The notes under the pieces are model-generated. The model was given only the letters and a program-made list of their open reading frames with translations, did not search any database and was not told where the DNA came from. This document shows, piece after piece, positions 1 to 6,290 of a stretch of 10,531 nucleotides of DNA. Position 1 is the first letter of the stretch; the number at the start of each line of letters is the position of its first letter. The DNA is from an uncultured bacterium (lineage in GTDB: Bacteria; Pseudomonadota; Gammaproteobacteria; Burkholderiales; Burkholderiaceae_F), in NCBI GenBank assembly GCA_905215795.1, contig CAJMRV010000041.1:1-10531 (forward strand), given 5' to 3'. Both the position numbers and the translations under genes were made by a program.

Positions 1-367
1 TGGCCTTCTCGATCACGGTGTAGGGGTCGGCCGTCATGCGCAGCGCCGGCATCGGGAGGTCCTCATAGGCGCTGAGGAGCTCCTTGGTGGACTCCTTCAG
101 GCGGCCCGCTTCCGCGAGGAGTTCGTCGCGGGTCTTCCCGGGCAGGAGCTGCAGGATCATGCCGTGCTCCATGTCGTGGTGGAGGATCGGATGGACGACC
201 TGGTGGCGCGCGCCGCACTTGGGGCACTCCACGAGGAACTGTCCGCCCGAACGGAAGAGGGCGGCCTGCTCAGGATCGAGCTTCGTGTTGAGGCTCTCCC
301 AGAGGGTGAACTCGATGGACTCCCCGCACTGGGGGCACTTGAGGGTTTCGGTGTGCGTCTTGGACAT
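1..367 (-). CDS. CpXC-domain protein, C-terminally truncated by window edge
   Basis: The reading frame starts with ATG at 367-365, with a good Shine-Dalgarno stretch (AAGGAAG) just upstream, and stays open to the left edge, giving the first 122 residues. The N-terminus carries a CPQC pair (Cys11 and Cys14) and a second CPKC pair about 40 residues later. This spacing is typical of the CpXC domain (zinc-ribbon-like, named after the Cys-Pro-x-Cys motif). The rest is hydrophilic, with a helical LLPGKTRDELLAEAGRLKEST-like stretch. No signal peptide or membrane segment is seen, so it is probably cytosolic. The function of CpXC proteins is not established; metal binding by the four cysteines is an inference. 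It lies downstream of prmC on the same strand, but about 180 bp and a stem-loop separate them, so it is probably a separate transcription unit. The family call is fairly sure and the role unknown. Confidence 0.8.
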   Translation of the reverse strand, partial: MSKTHTETLKCPQCGESIEFTLWESLNTKLDPEQAALFRSGGQFLVECPKCGARHQVVHPILHHDMEHGMILQLLPGKTRDELLAEAGRLKESTKELLSAYEDLPMPALRMTADPYTVIEKA

Positions 368-498
368 GGCTTCCTTGTTGCGTTTTCGAGCGGAGACGGG
401 CTCCGGCTTCCATGGATCTTGACTCTTCAGGGCATTCTCCCACATCGGGGCGCATGCGTGTGGGGAGGCGGGATGCGGGGGCCCCGGATGTGGAAGAG

Positions 499-526
499 GC
501 GCGGTCCCCTTCCTCGGGAACCACGC
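499..526 (-). terminator. Possible terminator after prmC (strong hairpin, poor U-tract)
   Basis: Read on the minus strand, an 11-bp stem (GCGTGGTTCCC with GGGGACCGCGC, two G-U pairs) closes a 6-base loop, 23 bases past the prmC stop. The following bases (CTCTTCCACA) are pyrimidine-rich but not a true T-run. It could end the hemA-prfA-prmC transcript or simply protect its 3' end. Confidence 0.4.
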
Positions 527-549
527 CTCCTTCAGACCGTCGGGGCCGC

Positions 550-1380
550 TCAGAGGCGGCGTCCCATGGTCACGCGTTCGTTGTCGCCGTAGTCGCGGAT
601 CGTCCGGATCGCGGCGAAGCCGGTCTCCTTGAAGATCGCGCGGACCGCCTCGCCCTGGTCGTAGCCGTGCTCGACGAGGAGCCAGCCGCCCGGCACGAGG
701 TGGATGGGCGCCCCGCAGATGATCGTCTCGAGGGCCGTGAGGCCGGTCGATCCGTCCGTGAGGGCCGTCCGGGGCTCGTAGCCGAGGGCCCTCAGGTGCG
801 GGTCGTGGGATGCGATGTACGGGGGGTTGCTCACGACGATGTCGAAGGTCTCGTCGAACGGGATCGGGGCCCACCAGGAGCCCTCGCGGAATTCGACGCG
901 GGCGCCGAGGTCCGAGGCGTTCTTCTTCGCGACGGCGAGCGCGCCCGGGGAGAAGTCCGTGGCGGTCACGGAGGCTTCGGGGTACTGGAGCGCGAGGGTC
1001 ACGGCGATGCAGCCGCTGCCCGTGCCGAGGTCGAGGATGCGGGCCTTCTCCGGGATGACGACCTGGGCCTGTTCGATCAGCACCTCGGTGTCCGGACGCG
1101 GGATCAGCACGTTGTTGTCGACCGTGAAGTAGCGGCCGAAGAACTCCTGGCGGCCGGTCAGGTAGGGGACCGGCATCCCCTCGATCCTCGAGTCCACGAG
1201 CATCGTGAAGGCGAGGATCTTCGTGTCGTCGACGACTTCGTCGTCGTGCGCGATCAGGAATTCGCGGGGCTTGCCGAGGACGTGTCCGAGGAGGATCGCC
1301 GCCTCGAAGCGGCCGATCTTCGCCGTGGCGTCCGCGAGCAGCGCCCTGATCGTCTTGTGGCTGTTTTCAATGCTGTCCAT
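550..1380 (-). CDS. prmC: Peptide chain release factor N5-glutamine methyltransferase PrmC (HemK)
   Basis: This 276-residue protein has the usual PrmC length. PrmC uses S-adenosylmethionine to methylate the side-chain amide of the GGQ glutamine in release factors RF1 and RF2, in the cytosol. Visible features are an N-terminal helical substrate-binding region (about residues 1-80), the family motif IPRPDTE (93-99), the SAM-binding loop DLGTGSG (117-123), and the catalytic NPPY (185-188) that holds the target glutamine. The ATG at 1380 gives the expected N-terminus. A GAGGA sequence overlapping the prfA stop may serve as a distant ribosome-binding site. The gene begins 19 bp after the stop of prfA, which encodes its substrate, so it is almost surely the last gene of the hemA-prfA-prmC operon. 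No key residue is missing. Confidence 0.97.
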   Translation of the reverse strand: MDSIENSHKTIRALLADATAKIGRFEAAILLGHVLGKPREFLIAHDDEVVDDTKILAFTMLVDSRIEGMPVPYLTGRQEFFGRYFTVDNNVLIPRPDTEVLIEQAQVVIPEKARILDLGTGSGCIAVTLALQYPEASVTATDFSPGALAVAKKNASDLGARVEFREGSWWAPIPFDETFDIVVSNPPYIASHDPHLRALGYEPRTALTDGSTGLTALETIICGAPIHLVPGGWLLVEHGYDQGEAVRAIFKETGFAAIRTIRDYGDNERVTMGRRL

Positions 1381-1399
1381 GGTCTTTGTCGTTTGGTCC

Positions 1400-2476
1400 T
1401 CAGGCCATCTGCGCGAGCAGTTCGGCCTGGTGCTCGGTGACCAGGGCGGTGATGACCTCGTCGAGGTCCCCCTCCATGATCTGCTCGAGCTTGTAGAGCG
1501 TCAGGTTGATGCGGTGGTCGGTGACGCGTCCCTGAGGGTAATTGTACGTGCGGATGCGTTCGCTGCGGTCGCCCGAGCCGATCAGGCTCTTTCGTTCGCT
1601 CGCCTCCTTGGCCTGCTGTTCGGCGAGGCGCTGGGCGTAGATGCGCGAGGCGAGCACGCCCATGGCGCGCGCCTTGTTCTGGGTCTGGCTGCGTTCGTCC
1701 TGGCATTCGACGACGATGCCCGTCGGGATGTGGGTGATCCGCACGGCCGAGTCGGTCTTCTGGACGTGCTGGCCGCCCGCGCCCGAGGCGCGGAAGACGT
1801 CGATCCTGAGGTCGGCGGGGTTGAGCTCGACCTCCTCGACGTCGTCGAGTTCGGGGAGCACCGCCACGGTGCAGGCGGAGGTGTGGATGCGGCCCTGGCT
1901 CTCGGTGGCCGGGACGCGCTGGACGCGGTGGCCGCCCGATTCGAACTTCAGGCGCGAATAGGCGCCCTGGCCGGCGATGCGCACGACGACCTCCTTGTAG
2001 CCGCCCAGCTCGCTCGGGCTCGAGGAGACGATCTCCGTGGCCCAGCCCCGGTTCTCGGCGAACTTGCGGTACATCCTGAGGAGGTCCCCCGCGAAGAGCG
2101 CGGATTCGTCGCCGCCGGTGCCCGCGCGGATTTCAAGGAAGATGTTCCTGTCGTCGTTGGGGTCCTTGGGAAGGAGCGCGATCTCGAGCTCGTGCTCGAG
2201 ACGGGCGAGCTCGTCCTTGAGGCGGGCGACCTCGTCCTGGGCCATCTGCTTGAATTCGGGGTCCTCGAGGAGCTCCCTGGCTTCCTCGAGTCCCTTCTCC
2301 GCCTCCTCGTAGGCCTTCATGGACAGGACGACCGGTTCGATCTCGGCGCGCTCCTTGGTGAGCGCCTTGAAGCGGTTCATGTCCGAGGCCGCGTCGGGTT
2401 CGGAGAGGAGACCGTCGATTTCGATGATTCGGCGCGAAAGCATGAGGAGCTTGTGGCGCATGTTGTCGTTGATCAT
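1400..2476 (-). CDS. prfA: Peptide chain release factor 1 (RF1)
   Basis: The 358-residue protein recognises UAA and UAG stop codons on the ribosome and triggers peptide release. The stop-codon-reading tripeptide PAT is at 189-191, inside a conserved HRVQRVPATE stretch, and the catalytic GGQ is at 234-236 in SGAGGQHVQKTDSA. PAT rather than SPF separates RF1 from RF2. The N-terminal helical domain covers about residues 1-100. The ATG at 2476 was chosen because it gives the normal RF1 length and has AAAGG just upstream. The frame stays open to a TTG at 2530, but that extension would be translated through the stem-loop at 2530-2560. Another ATG five codons inside has a poorer upstream region. The gene sits between hemA and prmC, the classic order, and its Gln236 is the expected methylation target of the downstream PrmC. 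Confidence 0.97.
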   Translation of the reverse strand: MINDNMRHKLLMLSRRIIEIDGLLSEPDAASDMNRFKALTKERAEIEPVVLSMKAYEEAEKGLEEARELLEDPEFKQMAQDEVARLKDELARLEHELEIALLPKDPNDDRNIFLEIRAGTGGDESALFAGDLLRMYRKFAENRGWATEIVSSSPSELGGYKEVVVRIAGQGAYSRLKFESGGHRVQRVPATESQGRIHTSACTVAVLPELDDVEEVELNPADLRIDVFRASGAGGQHVQKTDSAVRITHIPTGIVVECQDERSQTQNKARAMGVLASRIYAQRLAEQQAKEASERKSLIGSGDRSERIRTYNYPQGRVTDHRINLTLYKLEQIMEGDLDEVITALVTEHQAELLAQMA

Positions 2477-2529
2477 GTTGCCTTTGTTTGTGCGGAGGAA
2501 ATGGGCTTGCAGGTGTATGGATAATGACA

Positions 2530-2560
2530 AATCGGAGGACTTTTTTCAAATCCTCCGACT
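2530..2560 (-). terminator. Stem-loop between hemA and prfA, possible attenuator
   Basis: On the minus strand, AGTCGGAGGA pairs with TCCTCCGATT (10 bp, one G-U) around an 11-base A-rich loop, starting 26 bases after the hemA stop. The bases that follow, TTTGTCATTAT, are only a weak U-tract. The strength and position suggest partial termination or an RNA-processing or stability element that lowers prfA-prmC output relative to hemA. Whether it terminates is not decidable by eye. Confidence 0.5.
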
Positions 2561-2586
2561 CGTGTGGTTCAGATTGTCCGGCCGTC

Positions 2587-3876
2587 TCAGCGGTCGCTCC
2601 TTCTGTAGAAGGAGGCGAAGCAGCGTTCGATCAGGTCGCGGTCCTCGTCGTCGAGGCCCTTGCCGTCGCGAAGCAGGATCGTCGGGTCATGGACGAGCTT
2701 CTTGGTGAGGCCGTAGGCGAGCATTTCGAGCACCTCCTTGGGGTCGTCGCCGTGGTTGAGGTGGCGCATCGCCCGGTTGAGCTCGAATTCGCGCAGGTAG
2801 TCGGCGCGGTCGCGCAGCGCCTGGATGGCGGGAACCGATTCGCGCTGGCGCAGCCAGTCGGCGAAGTCGTTCGTCCTCAGCGAGATGATGGTCTCGGCCT
2901 GGGAGACGGCGGCCTGGCGGGAGGCCACGCCCTGGCTCACGACCTTGCCGAGGTCGTCGACCGTGTAGACGTACACGTCGTCGAGGCGTTCGATCTCGGG
3001 TTCGACGTCGCGGGGCACCGCGAGGTCGACGATGAACATGGGACGGTGCTTGCGCGTCTGGACGGCGCGCTCGATCATGCCCAGTCCGATGATCGGGAGC
3101 GAGGAGGCCGTGCACGAGACGATGACGTCGAAGTCCTGGATCTTCTTGGGGAGTTCGGCGAGCGTGATCGCGTCGGCGTTGATGCTGCGGGCGAGGTTCT
3201 GGCCGCGCTCGAGCGTGCGGTTGGCGATCGTCAGGGAGCGGGGCTTCTGGGCCGCGAAGTGCGCGGCGCACAGTTCGATCATCTCGCCGGCGCCCACGAA
3301 GAGGACGCGCTCGTCGTCGAGCGTGCCGAAGAGGCGCAGGGCGAGGCGCACGGCGGCCGCGGCCAGGCTGATCGAGTTCGAGCCGATGGCGGTGACGCTG
3401 CGCACCTCCTTGGCGACCGTGAAGGTCGACTGGAAGAGGTGGTTGAGCTGCGTGCCGAGCGTGCGGCGGGCGCGCGCGATCTTCTCGGCCTTCTTCATCT
3501 GGCCGACGATCTGGGTTTCACCGAGGACCATCGAATCCAGGCCGGAGGCCACGCGGAAGGTGTGCTGGGCGGCCTGTTCCTGTTCATACAGGTACACGTG
3601 CGGCTCGATGTCGGCGCGCTTGACGCCCTTCTTCTCGCAGATGAAGTCGATCACGGCCGAACGGGCCTTGCCGAGGTCGTCGCAGACGCAGTACAGCTCG
3701 GTGCGGTTGCAGGTCGAGAGCAGGGCGGCTTCACGGATGAAGCCCGCGTTCTCGTTGTTGAAGCGTTCGGTCAGGTGCGTGATCGCTTCCGCAACTTCGT
3801 CGGCGTTGAACGCCACTCGCTCGCGGATGGAGATCGGCGCCGTGGTATGGTTGAGGCCTAAAGCAAAGAGAGTCAT
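2587..3876 (-). CDS. hemA: Glutamyl-tRNA reductase HemA
   Basis: The 429-residue enzyme reduces glutamyl-tRNA(Glu) to glutamate-1-semialdehyde with NADPH. This is the first committed step of the C5 route to heme and other tetrapyrroles. The N-terminus (MTLFALGLNHTTAP) is typical. The catalytic cysteine is Cys56 in STCNRTELY, the substrate-domain signature GLDSMVLGETQI is at 112-123, and the NADPH-binding loop VGAGEM is at 194-199. DLAVPRD (284-290) follows, and a C-terminal helical dimerisation domain runs from about 330 to 429. The ATG at 3876 matches the family start, although its ribosome-binding site is weak (CACGAG). It is the first gene of a hemA-prfA-prmC operon with a promoter about 90 bp upstream. 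All expected motifs are intact. Confidence 0.97.
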   Translation of the reverse strand: MTLFALGLNHTTAPISIRERVAFNADEVAEAITHLTERFNNENAGFIREAALLSTCNRTELYCVCDDLGKARSAVIDFICEKKGVKRADIEPHVYLYEQEQAAQHTFRVASGLDSMVLGETQIVGQMKKAEKIARARRTLGTQLNHLFQSTFTVAKEVRSVTAIGSNSISLAAAAVRLALRLFGTLDDERVLFVGAGEMIELCAAHFAAQKPRSLTIANRTLERGQNLARSINADAITLAELPKKIQDFDVIVSCTASSLPIIGLGMIERAVQTRKHRPMFIVDLAVPRDVEPEIERLDDVYVYTVDDLGKVVSQGVASRQAAVSQAETIISLRTNDFADWLRQRESVPAIQALRDRADYLREFELNRAMRHLNHGDDPKEVLEMLAYGLTKKLVHDPTILLRDGKGLDDEDRDLIERCFASFYRRSDR

Positions 3877-3971
3877 CTCGTGCCGTCAGTTGTTCAAGAG
3901 GGTCTTTTTTCGTGCCATCATGCTCGAAGTGGAGCAAAATAGGGGTCGCACGAAACATCGTAATGGCCTGA

Positions 3972-3999
3972 ATTATATCTGTCTTTCCTTTGATTTAAC
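3972..3999 (-). promoter_or_regulatory. Predicted sigma-70 promoter of hemA
   Basis: On the minus strand there is a perfect -10 box TATAAT (3977-3972), preceded at 16 bp by a weak -35-like GTTAAA (3999-3994). Transcription would start near 3965 and give a leader of about 90 nt before the hemA ATG. The local AT-rich island in GC-rich DNA supports the call. The -35 assignment is uncertain. Confidence 0.6.
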
Positions 4000-4078
4000 C
4001 TTAAGAGGACGGACGGGGGTCGTCTCGATGCCGTATTTCAATCGGGTCCATAGAACATTTTCATAGGAGTTGAAACTT

Positions 4079-4831
4079 ATGGCAGGCATGACCGTATCGG
4101 TCAAGGACGAGCTCAGGAGCGGAGCCGCTCTGGTGCTCTTTTCGGGTGGACAGGATTCTACGACCACGCTCGCTTGGGCGCTTCAGCATTTCGAACGCGT
4201 CGAGACGCTCGGCTTCGAATACGGGCAGAGGCACAACGTGGAGATGGTCTGCAGGAAGAACGTCATCGAGCGCGTGCGCGCACTCGATCCGAAGTGGGAC
4301 GCGCGACTCGGCATGGACCACGTCCTCGACATGAGCCTGCTCGGACAGATCTCCGACTGCGCCCTCACGCGCGAGATGAGCATCGAGCTCGGCAAGAACG
4401 GGCTTCCCAATTCGTTCGTCCCCGCCAGGAACCTGCTCTTCTTCACGTTCGCCGCCGCCCTCGCGTTCCGCCGCGGCCTCACCACACTCGTGGGAGGCAT
4501 GTGCGAAACCGACTACTCGGGTTATCCGGACTGCCGCGACAACACCCTCAAGAGCCTCCAGGTCTCGCTTTCGCTCGGCCTGGACCTCCCGATCGTGATC
4601 GAGACGCCGCTCATGTGGCTGAGCAAGGCCCAGACCTGGGAGCTCGCCCGCCAGCTCGGCGGCGATCCCTTCGTCGACCTGATCCGCAAGGAGACGCACA
4701 CCTGTTACGAAGGCGATCGCGAGCACTGGCACGAATGGGGCTACGGATGCGGGCACTGCCCGGCCTGCGAGCTCCGCCGCGTCGGCTGGGAGCACTTCAA
4801 GGCCGACGACGCTTCGCCCAAGGCGAAGTAA
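4079..4831 (+). CDS. queC: 7-cyano-7-deazaguanine synthase QueC
   Basis: The 250-residue enzyme converts 7-carboxy-7-deazaguanine, ammonia and ATP to preQ0, a precursor of the tRNA wobble base queuosine. The PP-loop ATP-binding motif SGGQDS is at 22-27, followed by EYGQRH (47-52). Four cysteines at the C-terminus (209 in HTCY, then 224, 227 and 230 in CGHCPAC) match the zinc site of the family. The frame can be read from a TTG at 4070, but the ATG at 4079 has an AGGAG ribosome-binding site (4065-4069) at 9-bp spacing and is preferred. The gene is divergent from hemA and stands alone. No other queuosine gene (queD, queE, queF) is in the window. A stem-loop follows the stop codon. Confidence 0.95.
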   Translation: MAGMTVSVKDELRSGAALVLFSGGQDSTTTLAWALQHFERVETLGFEYGQRHNVEMVCRKNVIERVRALDPKWDARLGMDHVLDMSLLGQISDCALTREMSIELGKNGLPNSFVPARNLLFFTFAAALAFRRGLTTLVGGMCETDYSGYPDCRDNTLKSLQVSLSLGLDLPIVIETPLMWLSKAQTWELARQLGGDPFVDLIRKETHTCYEGDREHWHEWGYGCGHCPACELRRVGWEHFKADDASPKAK

Positions 4832-4857
4832 GGCCTCAGGGACGCATGAAACAGAAC

Positions 4858-4884
4858 GGCCCCGACGTTTCGACGTGCGGGGCC
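4858..4884 (+). terminator. Stem-loop after queC, likely terminator
   Basis: GGCCCCGACGT and ACGTGCGGGGCC form an 11-bp stem with one bulged G and a TTCG tetraloop, starting 26 bases after the queC stop. The U-tract is poor (TTCGAG), so termination may be partial. A UUCG loop in a GC-rich stem is characteristically very stable. Confidence 0.6.
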
Positions 4885-4923
4885 TTCGAGCATCCGGAGC
4901 CCGGGCCTGTGCGCCGGGGGCGG

Positions 4924-4954
4924 ATAAAACAAAACCCGGGCAAGACCCGGGTTT
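4924..4954 (-). terminator. Intrinsic terminator of the tRNA-Phe operon
   Basis: On the minus strand, AAACCCGGG and CCCGGGTTT form a perfect 9-bp stem with a 5-base loop (TCTTG), followed by TGTTTTATCC. It lies 8 bases past the CCA end of the promoter-distal tRNA-Phe gene. This is a textbook rho-independent terminator. Confidence 0.9.
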
Positions 4955-4962
4955 GAAGCGTC

Positions 4963-5038
4963 TGGTGGCTGGGGGCGGAATCGAACCGTCGACACGCGGA
5001 TTTTCAATCCGCTGCTCTACCAACTGAGCTACCCAGCC
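4963..5038 (-). tRNA. tRNA-Phe(GAA), second gene of tandem pair
   Basis: The 76-nt minus-strand gene folds as a full cloverleaf. The acceptor arm GGCTGGG pairs with CCCAGCC, and the D arm is GCTC...GAGC. The anticodon stem GCGGA/TCCGC encloses the loop TTGAAAA, so the anticodon is GAA. The T arm contains the usual GTTCGATTC, and the 3' CCA is encoded. It decodes UUU and UUC. It is identical in all 76 bases to the copy upstream of it (5081-5156), separated by a 42-bp spacer, and is followed by a strong terminator. Confidence 0.97.
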
Positions 5039-5080
5039 GAAACTGTCCTTTTCATCGTCCCGTCCCTTGGAGAGACGGTG

Positions 5081-5156
5081 TGGTGGCTGGGGGCGGAATC
5101 GAACCGTCGACACGCGGATTTTCAATCCGCTGCTCTACCAACTGAGCTACCCAGCC
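5081..5156 (-). tRNA. tRNA-Phe(GAA), first gene of tandem pair
   Basis: This is the promoter-proximal copy, with the same sequence and cloverleaf as the gene at 4963-5038: GAA anticodon, 7-bp acceptor stem and encoded CCA. The gene starts about 18-19 bases after the predicted transcription start. Both copies probably come from one precursor that is cut by tRNA-processing nucleases. Confidence 0.97.
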
Positions 5157-5180
5157 AAACTTCTTGTAAAGGAAACACGA

Positions 5181-5209
5181 ATTGTATGGACTCTTACGGG
5201 CGATTGCAA
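5181..5209 (-). promoter_or_regulatory. Promoter of the tRNA-Phe operon
   Basis: On the minus strand, -35 TTGCAA (5209-5204) and -10 TACAAT (5186-5181) are separated by exactly 17 bp, with 5 of 6 matches to the sigma-70 consensus in each box. The start would fall near 5175, a little upstream of the first tRNA. The bases after the -10 are not GC-rich (TTCGTG), so a stringent discriminator is not obvious. Confidence 0.8.
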
Positions 5210-5449
5210 GGCCGTTTTCCGATCGACGGGGCGGACGGGTCGAAAAATACCTTGTTTGCGGTATCGTGACGGGGCCCGAAGACCATGCTCCCCGAAGGGG
5301 GATTGAAACAATTGAATGCTTTTTCGACGAAAAAATTACGCAGGCCGGGGGTGTTTTGGGTCAGAATAGACGCATTTCACCGCGGTCCGGCGGATAGTTC
5401 GTCCACCCCGCCGCGTCAGCCCTTCAAACAACCTCTATGGAGAGAGACC
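5210..5449. other. Intergenic region upstream of dsbC
   Basis: No gene is supported here. The stretch holds two small inverted repeats: TCCCC-GAAG-GGGGA (about 5287-5300), and the near-palindrome TTTTTCGACGAAAAA (about 5321-5336). It also has an AT-rich patch around 5303-5340 that could contain the dsbC promoter. No hexamer pair with proper spacing is good enough to name. The frame of dsbC is open upstream to 5285, but that part has no signal-peptide character and no good ribosome-binding site. Confidence 0.4.
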
Positions 5450-6169
5450 ATGGATTTCAAGAAAGCCCTCTGCGTCGCCGCGGTGATGGCGGCCGCTTCG
5501 AGCGCCTTCGCCGCCCCGTCGGCCGAGGACGTCATCCGCACCACCTTCCAACAGCGCAACAACGTGGCCGTCCAGTCCGTCAAGCCCACCCCGGTCCCCG
5601 GCATCTACGAGATCTACCTCGGCAGGCTCGACCAGCCCGTCTACACGGACGCCACCGCTTCGTTCGTCCTGAACGCTCCGCTCTGGAACCTCAAAACCAA
5701 TGAGAACCTCACCGAGAAGAGCCGCCAGGCCCGCCAGGCCGAGCTCTTCAAGTCGCTCCCCTACCAGAACGCCGTCAAGCAGGTCTTCGGCAAGGGCGAA
5801 CGCAAGCTCGTCGTCTTCTCGGACCCCGCCTGCACGTTCTGCCGCACCCTTGAGAAGTCGCTCGAACGCGTCGGCAACGTGACGGTCTACACCTTCCTCT
5901 TCCCGGCGCTGCCGCGCGGTCCCGTCCAGATCCAGGACATCATCTGCGCGAAGGACCCCGCCAAGGCCTGGTCCGACTGGATGGGCCACGGCGTCGAACC
6001 CGCCCACCAGAGGGCCGGCTGCGACAACGGCAAGATTGATGCGAACACCGACATCGCCGCCCGCTTCAACGTGCACGGCGTGCCCCACATGATCTTCCCG
6101 GACGGTACGGTCCAGTCGGGCGCCCTCGACGACGGCATGCTCGACAAGATGCTCGCCGAGCACCAGTGA
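5450..6169 (+). CDS. dsbC: Periplasmic disulfide isomerase, DsbC/DsbG family
   Basis: The 239-residue protein has a clear signal peptide (about 1-22: basic MDFKK, hydrophobic core, AFA-A cleavage site). The mature part fits the DsbC layout: an N-terminal dimerisation domain (about 23-85), a linker helix (about 87-115), and a thioredoxin fold with the active site CTFC (128-131) and a cis-proline loop Val-Pro (211-212). A second cysteine pair (166 and 191) could form the structural disulfide seen in DsbC. DsbC rearranges wrong disulfides in the periplasm and is kept reduced by DsbD. The active site differs from the CGYC of E. coli DsbC, and Val precedes cis-Pro where E. coli DsbC has Thr, so the DsbC versus DsbG split is not certain. 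The ATG at 5450 follows GGAGAG. It ends in a bidirectional terminator and is convergent with mltA. Confidence 0.85.
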   Translation: MDFKKALCVAAVMAAASSAFAAPSAEDVIRTTFQQRNNVAVQSVKPTPVPGIYEIYLGRLDQPVYTDATASFVLNAPLWNLKTNENLTEKSRQARQAELFKSLPYQNAVKQVFGKGERKLVVFSDPACTFCRTLEKSLERVGNVTVYTFLFPALPRGPVQIQDIICAKDPAKAWSDWMGHGVEPAHQRAGCDNGKIDANTDIAARFNVHGVPHMIFPDGTVQSGALDDGMLDKMLAEHQ

Positions 6170-6224
6170 TTCCCCGGCGGGGCGTGCAGGGCGCGCGCCC
6201 CGCGTCAGGACGGAATGAAAAAAG

Positions 6225-6257
6225 AAGGCCGGTTTCCAAACCGGCCTTTTGTATTTT
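6225..6257. terminator. Bidirectional intrinsic terminator between dsbC and mltA
   Basis: AAGGCCGGTTT (6225-6235) and AAACCGGCCTT (6238-6248) form a perfect stem around a very short loop. T-runs lie on both sides: TTTTGTATTTT for the plus strand, and TTCTTTTTTCATT for the minus strand. It sits between two convergent genes and can stop transcription from either. Confidence 0.92.
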
Positions 6258-6290
6258 CGAAGGGCGCCTCTTTCCAGGGGTGCTTTTTCG

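Noticed and set aside
412..1440. Long plus-strand open frame opposite prmC
   Set aside because: It is antisense to prmC, which has all family motifs. The product is a low-complexity Arg/Glu/Val-rich chain typical of the antisense frame in GC-rich DNA.
1205..2524. Long plus-strand open frame opposite prfA
   Set aside because: It is the shadow of RF1 in GC-rich codons, has no recognisable domain, and its product is a repetitive acidic/hydrophobic chain.
2488..3861. 457-codon plus-strand frame opposite hemA
   Set aside because: Longer than hemA itself, but antisense to a fully conserved enzyme. The composition is that of a mirrored GC-rich gene.
3731..3958. Possible leader peptide in the hemA 5' region
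   Set aside because: The frame runs far into hemA in another phase and shows no attenuator codons or ribosome-binding site worth naming.
4000..4078. preQ1 riboswitch before queC
   Set aside because: The short leader has a small imperfect hairpin near 4005-4027 but no A-rich tail or pseudoknot pattern of the preQ1 classes.
4070..4831. queC starting at TTG 4070
   Set aside because: The ATG at 4079 has the better ribosome-binding distance (9 bp from AGGAG). The TTG would be one base from it.
4061..5125. 354-codon minus-strand frame running through queC and both tRNA genes
   Set aside because: It translates tRNA genes (the repeated MKIRVSTVRFRPQPP) and the antisense of queC. It is not a gene.
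4963..5156. Tandem tRNA genes as an attachment site for an integrated element
   Set aside because: No integrase, no mobile genes and no separate partial tRNA copy are present. Both copies are complete.
5067..5306. Small plus-strand frames starting in the antisense of tRNA-Phe
   Set aside because: The peptides with GAESNRRHADFQS come from translating the complement of a tRNA, a well-known annotation artefact.
5285..5449. N-terminal extension of dsbC
   Set aside because: It would bury the clear signal peptide at residue 56 and has no supporting ribosome-binding site.
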